Assembly (NCBI GenBank): GCA_946965045.2
Contig: OX337228.1
Coordinates: forward strand, 248,001-312,000
Origin: Epithemia pelagica
Taxonomy: Eukaryota; Bacillariophyta; Bacillariophyceae; Surirellales; Surirellaceae
DNA: 64,000 nucleotides
Direction: 5' to 3'
Position numbers and translations under genes: made by a program. Shown piece by piece: positions 9,055 through 21,500 of this stretch. Under the pieces are notes generated by a model. It saw only the letters and a program-made list of their open reading frames with translations, had not been told where the DNA came from and did not search any database. Numbering within the stretch: the first letter of the stretch is position 1; each line of letters opens with the position of its first letter.

Positions 9055-9068
9055 GGTTATGAGCCCAA
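9055..9068 (+). other. primer-binding site of copia element 1
   Basis: GGTTATGAGCCCAA follows the LTR directly. The complement of GGTTATGAGCCC is GGGCTCATAACC, the anticodon stem-loop of a tRNA-Met, including the CAT anticodon. Priming would therefore use an internally cut tRNA-Met, as in Drosophila copia, rather than the tRNA 3' end. Confidence 0.75.
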
Positions 9069-9248
9069 GTATCACGCAATAAAGCCTGTTGCGAGAAGAC
9101 CATAACGATTTCGGTGGACCAGTTCAAGCGTTCGACGTTGAGGAAATCCGTCTGAACGGCCGTTGAAGTCCAAGACCTACCAGTTTCGATAGCCAGTGTT
9201 GCATCGAAGAAGCAAGAACCAGGTGGTTTCGTTGCGATTTTCCAGTGA

Positions 9249-10817
9249 ATGGAAACGATAGCTGACTTCCTCAGACTTGGAGCAGCTGCTAACAAAGAAG
9301 ACTCTGACTCTTCAAGAATTCCAGGCTGGTCCTCTGACGAATCAAGCTTAAGTAGTATTGAAACAATGAGTACTAAGGTTGTTATAAACGGAGAAGAGGT
9401 TGAAGTGAACACCAGTGCCACTCCGTCCCAAGATGTGGAAACAGCCCTGTTCAAGAAAGAAGACCGTGAAGGAATGGGCGCAGAGAAGCGCCAAGAACTG
9501 TTCTCGAAGGCTGCCGCTTCGACCCCTGCCAAATTCGATCTGCTCTCAGCCAATATCACAGACGTGAAACAGCTGGAAGAGTGTTATAATCTTAACTTGA
9601 TGGTTTCCCGTCTTAAGAGTCAACATATCATCTATGATATGCACGACGTGTTCACGATTGTTACCCCCGATGGTACAGGACCAGACCTCAAGTCAGACGC
9701 TCCTCCGAAAGACTTATATACGTACTATGGAGAGCTTTCTGAAGAAGACGTTGCTGCCAGTAATGAATGGTACTCAACTTGGCCAAGAAAGTCCTGGTAT
9801 CGTGAAAATTTGATGCTCACGGCGAAGCAACTTGAAGCAAGCATGAAAAATGCCCTTTGGACGAAAGTCTATGAACGGTATAAACGGTATAAAACCGAGC
9901 AACAAGGAGGTCCCTTACTTTTCGTCATCATGATGAAACTACTTGTTACCCACTCGGAACAAGCTACGAAGACGCTAGTAGATACTGTTGAGAATCTTAA
10001 GATCTCTAAAGTTCGCGGTGAGAACGTCTCGAAAATTGTGAGCCTTATCCTTGGCGCACACGAGCGATTGGAAGCTATTGCGAATGTCCCCGACGACTTC
10101 TCTAAAACTGTTCTAAAAGTCCTACAGACTAGTTCTGTGGATCAGTTCAACAAAGTCTTTGAACTAATCGAGAGTCAAGCACGAATCGCCGGTGCTCTGT
10201 CACGATCTACACCCTCTACCCAAGCTCAATTCGAGATCCCTTCTGTTGAAGCCTTGTTGGATCTAGCCGAACAAGAGTACCTCTCATTGTGCCGTTCCAA
10301 CGACTGGACGGGCATCAAGACACGAGGAAGTCCCTCGACTTTCACAGCTGGTGGTACCAAGACTGATTCTGGTGGCCGCAAGTGGAAGCCCGTCTGTTGG
10401 AACTGCGGTGGCGAGCATACGATCAAGGACTGTCCCAAGCCCAAAAATGAAGCCTTGATCGAAGCCAACCGCCAGAAGTACAATGCCAAGAAGAAAGCTC
10501 GCGAGAATGGATCGGGTGATCGTTCTCGCACCTCCACCAAATGGCGACCCCCATCGTCCGACGAGAACGGCAAGCGAGTCATTGATGGCAAGACCATGTA
10601 CTGGGATGCCTCTTCCAAGCGTTGGAACAAGACTCAAGGGAATGTCGCGACTGATGGCGACACCACTTCAACCGACAAAACCACCCAAGTGCGAATTGCT
10701 GGCGCTACTGCCAATGTTGCCTCCACTGGAACCACAGGAACGACGAATGCCCAATCTCGTCGCGTACTTGAACGCACCCTGGAGTCTTTGATGACCCAGG
10801 TGCAAAACCTCTCTTGA
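9249..10817 (+). CDS. Gag of copia element 1
   Basis: 522 residues from ATG 9249 to TGA 10815-10817. The N-terminal half is helical and charged, as in copia-type Gag. Near residue 385 there is a single zinc knuckle, CWNCGGEHTIKDC (C-X2-C-X3-H-X4-C, one residue short of the usual spacing), followed by a Lys/Arg-rich and then Thr-rich tail. Its role would be packaging of element RNA in virus-like particles. The pol reading frame follows in the same frame after the single TGA, with no other stop before the RT region. Confidence 0.85.
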   Translation: METIADFLRLGAAANKEDSDSSRIPGWSSDESSLSSIETMSTKVVINGEEVEVNTSATPSQDVETALFKKEDREGMGAEKRQELFSKAAASTPAKFDLLSANITDVKQLEECYNLNLMVSRLKSQHIIYDMHDVFTIVTPDGTGPDLKSDAPPKDLYTYYGELSEEDVAASNEWYSTWPRKSWYRENLMLTAKQLEASMKNALWTKVYERYKRYKTEQQGGPLLFVIMMKLLVTHSEQATKTLVDTVENLKISKVRGENVSKIVSLILGAHERLEAIANVPDDFSKTVLKVLQTSSVDQFNKVFELIESQARIAGALSRSTPSTQAQFEIPSVEALLDLAEQEYLSLCRSNDWTGIKTRGSPSTFTAGGTKTDSGGRKWKPVCWNCGGEHTIKDCPKPKNEALIEANRQKYNAKKKARENGSGDRSRTSTKWRPPSSDENGKRVIDGKTMYWDASSKRWNKTQGNVATDGDTTSTDKTTQVRIAGATANVASTGTTGTTNAQSRRVLERTLESLMTQVQNLS

Positions 10818-13800
10818 TGGTGTGGCCGTCGACGTCCTGTCGATGTAGGCCTCTTTTTCCCGATAACCTCATCTCCCAGGAGGGATACCTGGGTTGATTT
10901 AGTTTGGTTGTTGTTTTGTGTTTTTTTGAGCGTGTTTTTCTCCTTGCATTTCTGTTCAATGATGCCCTTGGCCTTATCTTTCGTCGCAATCTGGTTGCGA
11001 GAGGGAGGTCCGCGTGGTGGCTATTCTTCCTTCCCTTATGCCACCTTTGGTCCCAACCAGATGCAACGACGACGACGGCGTTACAAGACTCGAATTTATC
11101 ACGTGCGACGCCGGTTTACTACTAATATAATGGCCTTTGACTGCACAACGGATTCAACGGTTACATGGGCTGGTATGATTGACTGTCAACGGACCCCTTT
11201 TACTAAGGCCCGAGTGCCCTCTGTCCGAAGACGCGCGAGGCGAGACAAGAAACGAGCGCGAAGGCGACACAAGAAAACTACCAGACCAAAGAAAACTACG
11301 CATGACACCTATGATTTCAACTTCCAAGGCATCTATGTCCCTACAACATGGACAATACAAGACGAGCCGCCTCTAGATCCAACATCAGAGCGACTATCTC
11401 GTTGGTTTGGGTCAGCTGAGGAGCTTCAGTCTGCAATTTGGAAGCCATGGCTGAGCAAGGGGCCGGATCCATTGGCCCAGTTTCGTGCCATTCGAGCATT
11501 GAGTGGCTCCACATTCTCAAGATCTCGATCACCAAAGCAACGAATGCAGCAAGCAATGATTGCCGCTGCCAAGTTAACCGGAAACTTGCCTCTTCGAACT
11601 GATCCTGAGTCCTTGTTGCCACCAGCATTGCAGCATCGCATGTCTGTCTATCTCAATGCAGCAGACGATGCAGACCTGCCCGTGGTGATCGATACAGGAG
11701 CATCCACATCGTTGACTCCTCGACTAGAAGACTTTGATGGACCACTCAAAGAGTGTGAGACCACTGAGCTGAATGGTTTATCCAGCACAACAGCCGTGGT
11801 TGGAGTAGGAATGGCTGCCTGGACGTTAAGGGACGTGTTTGGTGTGGTCCGAACCATCCGAACACGGGCCTACTACGTTCCAGAGGCGCAAATACGCCTG
11901 TTTAGCCCCCAAACGTACTTCCAAGAGCAAGCTAAAGGCGAATTGTTGGTAAATGCCTTTCGTTCTCGATTGACTCTTCACGATGGGAGCGAACTGGAGT
12001 TCCCCTTTCATCCCAACAGTAACCTCCCTTTGATGCTCTCTGGACGGCAAACCAAGATGGGCCTTGCCTTCGAAGACGTCATGGCCTTATCCAAAGAGTT
12101 TGATTGTCGTGGTCTCATGTCAGTGGCGGATGAAACAAATCAGAATGTCACCCAGGCACAGAGAGAGCTATTGACCTGGCACTGGAAGTTAGGTCACGCT
12201 AATTTTGAGTGGATCCAGGATTTGTGTCGCGATCCTAAAACGGATCGACGTCGAATTCTCCACACGAAGCATCGACAAGTGTCAAGTTGTCCTGTCAATG
12301 GTTTGCGTTGCGCAGCTTGTCAATTGGGCAAACAGAGGCGTCGTGGTGCTAATACCCAACATACGAACACGAAGGATGGTCGTCACATGGTCACTCGGTC
12401 AGAGAATCTTCGACCAGGTGACTGCGTTAGCCTTGACCAGTATGACTCGACGCTAACTGGCCGTCTCCCTCACACCAGAGGAAAGGAACCCAAGAAAGAT
12501 CAGTACACTGGCGGTACATTGTTTATAGATCATGCTACAGGATTAATGCATTGTGTACATCAAGTCTCCCTAAACACTGGTGAAACCATCGAAGCCAAAC
12601 TTCAATTCGAACGGTTTGCACAGGACCATGGAGTTACAGTCAAGTCGTATCTGGCGGATAATGCCCCTTTTGGCAATACCAAGTTTGTGGACGCAGTGAA
12701 ACATGCTGGTCAGTCCCTGTCGTTTTCTGGTGTGGGGGCCCATCACCAAAATGGTGTGGCCGAGCGTGGCGTCCGTACAGTAACCTCTTGGGCCCGTACT
12801 ATGATGCTGCACGCAGTATTGCATTGGCCGGAGCACGCCCATGACCTAAGTCTATGGCCCTTTGCTCTCAATCATGCTATCTGGTTGTGGAATAATCTTC
12901 CCAAGCGAGGTTCCTTTATTGCCCCGCTGGAATTATTTACCGGAACAGTCTTCCCTACCTTGGCCCATCTACATCGGAGCCATGTTTGGGGTTGCCCAGT
13001 GTACGTTTTGGACCCGAAGATCCAAGACGGGAAGAAACTTCCCAAGTGGTCGCCTCGTGCCCGTCGAGGGCAATATCTCGGAGTCTCTCCCGACCATTCT
13101 AGCACGGTGGGCTTAATTCTCAATATTTCTACCGGCTATGTGAGTCCGCAATATCACGTCGTCTACGACGACCTCTTTTCAAGTGTCCCTAACGCCGAAA
13201 CTGGCGGTGTCCTACAACAAGACATGTTCACAGGGTCCTTTTGGGACCATCTTGTGGCCTCTGGTCTGGAGCGGATTGACGATGGCGATTTTGACGACGA
13301 ACAGCCGCAGCCACCATCCCTTCACCACGACTGGCTCACCCCTGAGGAAGCCGATGCTCTTCTCCATCAACAAAACGACGCAGCTCGGATCAATCCCTTA
13401 CCTTTGCCTCCTCCCCCCATCCCTGTTCCAGAGGGAGCTGCTGCTCCAGAGGGAGCTCTGGTGCCCTTGGCTCCAGAGGGAGATGACGACAGTGAGATTC
13501 AACTGGATGGAGACCCCATTTTCCCTCACCTCTTTCCTTTGGATAACGTGGAGCCAAATCCACCAGCCGCTCCTCCAGATGACTTGATTCAACCTTTGGT
13601 GGTGGATGGAATGTGGGACGGTCCCAACAACTCCACCATCGACTCTGGAGACGAAATTGTAATCTTTGAGCACGAGGAACAGGATGAGGAAGACCCAGTT
13701 CGCGCACAAGAGAAGTCAAGACGTGCGCAACATTTGGAACAACCAGACGAGATGCACTTTGGTCGTGGAAAGCGCGCACGCAAACCTAATCCTAAGTACG

Positions 13801-15669
13801 CCTCGTACTCGCGTGAACGTTGGAAGGAGCACGCGTTCTTTGGTCATGATGATTATGCGCGACTAAAGGTAAAGCGTGACTGCTTAAACGATTCATTCCT
13901 GGCAGGACTTGACTGGAATTCAACCATCCGTGATCTCAAATCCACACAGTCAACGCTGATGAGTCGCATGATGGACATGAACACCAACCCTAAGACAGGA
14001 ACTGTCGAGGCTATGCATCCAATGGTACTGATCACCAAGGCCGATGCAGCAGATAACCCCAGATGGAATGAAGCCATGAGCGGTCCAGATGCCGCTGGCT
14101 TCATGGAGGCATGTAAAAAGGAAATAGACACGCTATTCCGCCTCATGAAGGCTTGGATAGTCGTCGATCGCCAACCTTGGATGAACGTAATCCCATCTAC
14201 ATGGGCCTTCAAAAGGAAGCGATTCCCTGACGGCTCTGTCAAGAAACTAAAAGCAAGATTTTGCGCTCGAGGAGACTTTCAAGTGGAAGGAGTGGACTTC
14301 TTCGATACCTTTGCCCCAGTGGTAAACTGGACCACAGTCCGCTTGATGCTCATCCTATCTATTATCCTAAACCTCGCCACAGTGCAGGTAGACTACACCG
14401 CGGCATTCCTTCACGCCCCAATTGATCGTGATCCCAAATGGGACTCAATGACACGTCAAGAGCGTGAAAGAAGCGGTGTCTACGTCGAGATGCCCAGAGG
14501 ATTTGGACAAGACGGAAAGGTACTAAAACTACAACGATCACTGTACGGGCTGAAACAAGCCCCACGGAATTTCTTCCAACATTTCAAAGGGCAGTTGGAA
14601 CGAGTCGGCTTTGTTGCCCAGGACTCGGTTGATCCCTGCCTATTTATCTCAGACAAGGTAATAGCGGTAGTCTATGTCGACGACACGCTATTTTACAGTC
14701 CCAAAAGAGAGTACATCGATGAAGTACTTGATAAACTCAAGAAACAAGAGAACGCTTAGCTCGATGTTGAAGACAGCGTGGCTGGATTCTTGGGCGTCCA
14801 TATCGAACGTGACGAGACCCAAGGAACAATCAAATTGACCCAACAAGGTCTGATTAAGAGAATTCTAACTGCCTTACAAGTTGGTGACTTGGACCGAAGC
14901 TGTACCCCAGCTTTATCTAAGCCCCTTGTAGAAGACAAGAATGGAGATCCCCCACAAGGTAGATACAACTACGCAAGTGTGATTGGGATGCTTCAGTATT
15001 TACAAGCGCACAGTCGCCCCGACATCACCTATGCGGTGAGTCAATGTGCACGCTTTGCCTTTAGCCCAAAGAGGTCACATGAGCAAGCCGTTGAAAAGAT
15101 TGGTCAGTACCTTAAGCACACGCAAGATCAAGGACTGATCCTTAAGCCCTCCACGAATCTGGACATCGACTGTTTCGTCGACGCCGATTTCGCTGGTTTG
15201 TGGCCCTATGAAGAAAAATTGGATTCGACCTGTGTGAAAAGTCGCACGGGATTCGCTATCTGTTTGGCAAATTGCCCCATGGTCTGGACAAGCAAATTAC
15301 AAAGTTCAATTGCCTTGAGCACGATGGAGGCCGAATACAACGCATTGAGTGAGTCGTTGAAGTCGGTCCTACCATTACGAGAGCTGTTGACCCACGTTGC
15401 AGAAGGAGTTGGGCTCAGCAAAGAATATACAACAACATTTAAGACGACAGTCTGGGAAGATAACATGGGAGCCTTGACTTTGGCCAACCTAGAACCTGGA
15501 CGGATCACACAAATACTACGCAGTGAAGATGCATTGGTTTCGACAACATATTAGCGATCGGTTGCGAGTCGTCAAAGTTGATACGACACAACAGCGCGCC
15601 GACATTCTGACCAAAGGTCTCACCCAATCCACGTTTGAGCACATTCGGAAGCTCCTCTGTGGATGGTGA
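10818..15669 (+). pseudogene. Pol of copia element 1 (nonsense codon and frameshift)
   Basis: The frame is open from 10818 to a TAG at 14757-14759, with domains in copia order: protease (VIDTGAS, Asp codon at 11691), integrase zinc finger (HWKLGH ... CAACQLGK) and catalytic residues (SLDQYDS, YLADNAPFG, NGVAERG), then RT with VYVDDTLFYS (Asp codons at 14679-14684). After the TAG the same frame continues through the RT connection and RNase H (residues STMEAEYNALSE) until about 15510, where a frame change puts the last part (WFRQHISDRL ... DILTKGLTQ) in another frame, ending at TGA 15667-15669. Both lesions lie inside conserved domains, so the copy is judged dead for reverse transcription unless the TAG is read through. 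Confidence 0.85.
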
Positions 15670-15730
15670 CCACCAAATCTATTCTCACAATTCACACCTT
15701 TAAAGTCCATTATCTCATCCGTGTTCGGCT

Positions 15731-15739
15731 GAGAGGGAG
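15731..15739 (+). other. polypurine tract of copia element 1
   Basis: GAGAGGGAG directly abuts the 3' LTR, as expected for the plus-strand primer. Confidence 0.7.
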
Positions 15740-15908
15740 TGAAAAGGGTGCGACCTAATGGAGACTAGCCTAGAGCTGACTCACAAGGTCCTACGTCACC
15801 TTACCCAACCAGCCTCACACTTGGACTGACGCACTACTTGCATATCTTTTAGGAACGTACGAACTAGTTAATCTCCTATCATAATTTTCCCAATTCATCC
15901 CCTTTTCA
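15740..15908 (+). repeat. 3' LTR of copia element 1
   Basis: 169 bp, TG...CA, one visible base difference from the 5' LTR; followed by the target duplication CGACG. Confidence 0.95.
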
Positions 15909-16554
15909 CGACGGTTTCACTCGCTTCCACCACCTACGGAACCGCAGCAATGGATTGGTCGAGCTTCGGCCGAACGAGTCGTCAGTGAAGTTGTTTTGCG
16001 AAATTTCCATCAACGATCATCGACGAATCATGCCGATTTCACATTCCTGGTCGCCTAGGGGCATGTCCGGAGTGGGAAGACTCGCACCGGAATGGAAACA
16101 CCCCGAATCGTCCAGAATTTTTGCGAGGAGGAGCTCACTCGCAATACGAACACCGCAAAGCCAGTCTACCTCCGAATTGATTTCCTCAATGGTGCTCGAT
16201 TTAACAGGCAGTTTGACTCCCCTTCTCGGTCCATCAGCGAGGCACTCGGGGCTCGTCTCATTTCGGCCTTTTATGAAACAAACGCGTTGCAGAACGGTGT
16301 GACTCACGATGTTGCGCTCCAGCACATTGTCACGCACATTAGAAATACTCACCCAGATCGTAATTTGATTGTCCCGATTGTGATCCACTTTGATGAGCAT
16401 GGGGCTTTTATTGACGACATGAACAAGGTTGTCTCGAATCGCGGTCAACCTGGAAAGGACTATTTTCTTGGTATGCTCCAGTTGATTGGATCTGCCGCAA
16501 CTACAAATGAAGGATATCTCTCTGCCTATCACAAAATGGGTGCCTATTTTCTTG

Positions 16555-16726
16555 TTCCGATTACGACAGGAACCTCTTATTCGGCTGCAACTTTTGATAG
16601 AGCGAGCCGCTACAAGATTTGGCCAGTCCCCCTACCTGTATTCCGATTACGACAGGAACCTCTTATTCGGCTGCAAATTTTGATAGAGCGAGCCGCTATA
16701 AGATTTGGCCAGTCCCCCTACCTGTA
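16555..16726 (+). repeat. 86-bp tandem duplication inside the unit A NTPase relic
   Basis: 16555-16640 is repeated as 16641-16726 with a few base differences. The other three NTPase copies have the block once. 86 is not a multiple of three, so the reading frame is shifted. Confidence 0.9.
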
Positions 16727-18067
16727 TTGACATTTGACGAATCCCTGTTGTTGGCAAACTCTTGTTTGGAAGTGACGGGCCTGGAGCCTGACGAGATTCG
16801 GACCACGTTGAACGACGCCATGTTCCGAATCGCGTTGGGTGACACGGGTGGGCTTCCGGGCCTCGTTTTCTTCTTATCGACTAGGAAGCTACGAGACCTA
16901 TCATACGTGGAGCACCTACACAATCGAACCAAGTCTTACATTGCCGGAAATTGGAATCATCGGTGGGCAGCTCTAACCTCAGTCTGCTTGGCACGACCGC
17001 GCGTGACAAATACAACGGTCCTCATGACAGAATACAAGCACCCAACTTTAGCAAGCGTCTTGTACGGCACGAGAGATGATTTTCTAAAAGTGCATCCAAG
17101 TTTAAATCCTGACATGGCTGCGATTGCCTACACTGTTCAAGACGCTTTGGATGGAGGGACAGTATTTTGGCAAGCGGATGGAGAAATCGGCCTAGCACCA
17201 GCTCTTCTTTCCAAATTCAATGGCGGAGAAGGAATGTTCAACCCAATCCTCACTCGACAAATATCGTCGTCACAAGAATGGACATGGCAATATTTTGAGT
17301 CGGCCCATTTGCTCTACCTTGCCGCGATCATGGCCGCTCTTGTGAAGGAAAGGAGACGTTTCAGCAACATTACACTTGGAACGCTTCTTCGAAGTTCGAG
17401 TCCCCGTGAGTCCAGTATCCTCTCTGAAGCGTTGCAGCTACCAGATAATTTTAATGGCGGCAATGTCACAAAGGACGGAACGCAATGCATCCCAAGAAGC
17501 AATGCAAAGAAAGGAAGCCAAATGAAGGTTTCTCTCGACGATTTTGAAACTGTACATCTGGCCATGGAAGGGACACCAATTGTCGACGGCTACCTTAATT
17601 TACGTCTTGGGGCAGCGTTATCATCGGACATTGCCACCAAGACATTGTTTATTCAATACAAGCACAACGGACTTGAGAGTCAATCATCCGCCGTACATAT
17701 TTCACATATGAATCGCGAAGTCAACAAGCTGGCGGTCCGTCTGAATAAACATGGATGGCCGCAGGGCCGAGGGTGGATCTTTCTGTGGGTCACAAACCGG
17801 AATGTTGTACAAGACTGTGTTCCAGATCAACGTCTTCTTTGGGTGGACAAGACCTCGCTCTCGAAACATGCCCCTTTGCTAGGAACTCGAGGCTTGGTGC
17901 CCTTGCAACAGCTACGGGACGTGGATCACAAGGAATGAAATCAATCGCTTGGAGATTAAATCTATCTGGTTTGCTCCCCACTGAGATTGTCCTTGTTGTC
18001 TTTCAAGTGCCCCAAGTGTCGTTGCGACAATTGTTTTATGGATCCAGCTTCCCGACGAGACGGTCGA

Positions 18068-18346
18068 TGTTGGAATCTTCAATTGAGTCGCTCTTCATGT
18101 CGTGGTCCCGAATCAAGTCAGTCGCACAACGAGACATTGGGATGCAAACCGCATGGGAGGCGGTTATAGTTCATCTAGGTCTTGGACCATCTCGATCTCA
18201 TCTGGCATAACAACATCCTCATAATCCTAGTCGTAATGCTCACTCTTTCTAAATCACTCAGTTTCGAAACCCTTTTGCATTACTTCTACGATTACCTTGC
18301 TTCTGTGCACAGAGGAGACCATCAGGGCCAATCTAGTGATCCAACA
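18068..18346 (+). repeat. 5' LTR of copia element 2
   Basis: 279 bp, TG...CA, no difference from 24000-24278 found by eye. The perfect 12-bp palindrome TACTAGCTAGTA follows at 18347-18358. No tRNA-complementary primer site was recognised. Confidence 0.95.
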
Positions 18347-18567
18347 TACTAGCTAGTATCGGTGATTGCTTCATTGGTCCCCTTATCGATCGAAAGAGCG
18401 AAACTCGTGAGCTCGGGATCAAGAAATCTGACGCTGTTGAATTGCTGAATCGAAAATCGGGACAGGAGTCTATCAGAACCACCAAGGTTTGAGCTCTCTG
18501 ATCGTGTGTTGTTGCTTTGTCGATTGTTTAACTGACATCATATCTATCTCATATCAATCATATCAAA

Positions 18568-21500
18568 ATGGATCTTTCAAGTAGCGACAAGACCTCAACT
18601 GCGATCAAGGTACCAACCTTTTCGGGAAAGAAGGCCGATTACCCCATTTGGTGGATGCGCTTCCGTTCTCATGCTCGTGTCCACAACTTCATCGGAGCTT
18701 TGTCCGATGCACCAGAGAAGGAACTCCCAAGCACCGAACACGAATCAATTGACGAGTCGACAGACAGCGGAAAAGCCTCCAAGAAAGCACTGAATCGAAA
18801 CGCTATGGCTGTTGCTTGCCTTAGCATGGCACTCCAAGCCGATGACGATTTGAAACTCGTAATGAAATCCATCACATCTGACTGGCCAGGTGGTCGTGCT
18901 CACATCATCGTGAAAGGATTGTTCCGAAACTACAAAAGCGAAAACATTGCCGCCAAGATGCGAATCCGACAAGATGTGAACAAGATCTCCATGAGCAATA
19001 CCATGAACCCCAAGATTCTTCGCAAGAAGATATCGCAGATTGAGAATCGCCATAACCATGAATTGGCTGACGACGATCTGGTAGCTATCGTGATTGAGAA
19101 AGCCGCACCGATCTACAGCACCATTGTTGCAACCGAACAGCGAGCAAAGGGAAGTGCCCTCACTGCAGATGACCTCATAGACGCGATGATGACTCAATGG
19201 AATCTACATCACGACGAAGATGATGATGGCGAGGATGGCACTGAATCAAGTCTCGATCAGTCCGCCAGTGGTGGATTGTCACTTCAAGTCACTCAAACAA
19301 ATCCCGTCTGTCAAGCAGTTGGCGATCCCAATAGTGTTCCTCCACAGCCATTTGTTGTGTGCAATTTCTGCCAAGAACCAGGACATGGGTATTATCAATG
19401 CCCTCTTCGATCCCAAGCATCACAACAAGGAACCGGTACTGCATTGGCCGTTGGACCAGGACAGCAACAATACCAGCAACAACAAGGATATCGCCCATAC
19501 AACGGACAACAACAAGGCCAATGGCGACAGCCATATCAACAAGGCGATCGTCCACGTCCATACTGTGAGGATTGCAAAGTGTACGGCCATTCAACGCAGC
19601 GTTGCTGGGAGAATCCAGCTAATGCGCAATTTCGCCCACCCAATTGGACAAGTCGTCGCAATCGCCCTCAACAGGCTCCATCTCCAAGTCCTCCAACCAG
19701 TACACCAGCTCAAGACATCGCTACTGTTGTTGCGTCTAACACCACAACACGTCCGACAACTCCAACCACTCCCAATGGACAGTCGACCCCATCATCAGAA
19801 ACCCGTGTTGAGATGCTCATGAGCGGCATCGAATTTCCACATGACTTACAACTCCTTCGTGATCCCAACATCTGGATCGCGGATACTGGTGCTACACAGC
19901 ACATGACTTCTCATACTCGTGGAATCATCAATCTCCGACGACCAGAAGATCCTGTCAGTCTTGTTATGGCCAATGATACCACAGAGAGCGCAACGGTAAT
20001 CGGTGACTTACCAGGCATATGCTGCAACAAATACGGCTGCGAATTGCGGTCTGGTCAAATGTCCGGTGTCAATATCTTACCATCTGCTGCTTTCAACCTG
20101 TTTAGCATCTCCAAGATGCTTAAACAGGGATGGTCCTTGAGTGGTTCGTCTGAAGCAATCATAATCACCAAGGGAAGTATGAGTGTGACGTTCGACATTG
20201 TAATACCGACACCTGACGGAATGATTTTCTGTTTGTATTTCAAGCGCAAACAAGAACTTACCGATCATGAGATTTTCGGAGCATTGCCTGACATCGGTCC
20301 CAAGAAACGACAAACCATGTCACTCCAGGACGCCCATGACAAACTTGGCCACATTGACATCCGCAAGATCAAACCAATAGTGGAACACCTTGGTTTTCAG
20401 TTGCAATCTGGAGAGATGGAGAAATGTGCTGCTTGTGCTGCTGGCAAAGCTCGTCGTAAGAATCTTCCTCGCTCTGACACTCATGCAAATTCCGAACCAG
20501 AAGATCCAAACATCAATCGCATATACCTCGACATGAGTTCTGTCCGTCCCATCAAATCGCATCCAACACCACGCAAGAATCAATGGCGAATGATTGTTCA
20601 TGGCAGGACTCAACTAAAATTCTCAGCATTCTACGAGTCTAAGAAAGCAATGGTCGAACCGACTTGTGAATTTCTTCATCGATGGGAATCTAATGGGCTT
20701 GGGGCGACTCATGTGCGTCTCGATAATGCCGGTGAAAATATTCTTCTTCAGTCGCGTAGTCAGTCTGCCGACTGGAAACTGAACCTTAACTTCGAATTCA
20801 CTGCGCGTAATACCCCGCAACAGAACTCGCTTGCGGAAGTTGCAATTTCTACCATTGCTATGCGAGGTCGAGCCATGATGCATCGAGCAAATGTACCTAT
20901 GGAATATCGCAGTCTATTGTGGACAACTGCCTTCGACACTGCCACATTATTAGATGGACTTGTAGTAATCGAACTGGATGGAGTCTCTAAAACACGATAC
21001 GAGCACTGGAGTGGGCAATTGCCCCGATTTGCGCATCATCTACGCACGTGGGGAGAAGCCGGAACTGTCAAAACTGCTACGGATACTACACAGAAGCTAG
21101 AAGACAAAGGGACCCATTGTATCTTCGTCGGCTACTGTCGCGATCATGCCGGGGATGTTTACCGCATGTTTAACCCCCATACCAAGAAACTTCATGTGAC
21201 TCGCGATGTAATCTGGTTGCGACGGATGTATTTTCTCCCACCGGAAAATCCACCACACTTGATGATCACTCCTCTACTACCTCCTAATTCCGACTGTGAT
21301 TCAACGTTGCACCTCGAAGGCGCAGACGACGCATCTAATCGATCTAAGCCCTTTATTGAAGAGATTGAAGACGATTCTCCCAACCAAAATATCGAGGACA
21401 CTCCAATGGTCGAGACCATTGATCAAGCGACCGACGCAGATGAAAATGTGAGCGCAATCACTTCTGCTACACCTCGACAACATCAAGTCACACGCACAGG

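Larger units (their letters stand above)
8886..15908 (+). mobile_element. Ty1/copia LTR retrotransposon 1
   Basis: Two 169-bp direct LTRs (8886-9054 and 15740-15908) start with TG and end with CA. I see one difference between them (a T/C in the block TTAATCTYCTATC). The 5-bp target duplication CGACG is at 8881-8885 and 15909-15913, and the uninterrupted site is visible in units B and C. Inside are a primer-binding site, a gag frame, a pol frame with the copia order protease, integrase, RT, RNase H, and a purine tract. Near-identical LTRs mean a recent insertion, yet pol carries a nonsense codon and a frameshift, so this copy may have moved with help from another element. Confidence 0.95.
8614..17938 (+). 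pseudogene. P-loop NTPase gene, unit A copy, disrupted
   Basis: The 5' part (8614-8885) matches the N-terminus of the intact copies at 28698 and 35423, up to the residues NLQRR. The coding sequence is then interrupted by a copia element (8886-15908) with a 5-bp target duplication and resumes at 15909. The 3' part has two more lesions: a TAG at 16046-16048, where the other copies have a Ser codon just before the Walker A motif, and an 86-bp tandem duplication (16555-16726) that shifts the frame. From about 16730 to the TGA at 17936-17938 the frame is again open and matches the C-terminal half of the family. It cannot make a full-length protein. It is closest to the unit B copy in its C-terminal part. 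Confidence 0.9.
3497..17980 (+). repeat. tandem unit A
   Basis: First of three direct repeats. The left edge lies inside the coiled-coil gene and the right edge 43 bp after the NTPase stop. Without the copia insertion it is about 7.5 kb. It differs from B and C by a 640-bp extra block (7697-8330), a 150-bp deletion before the Gag ORF, and several lesions. Confidence 0.85.
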
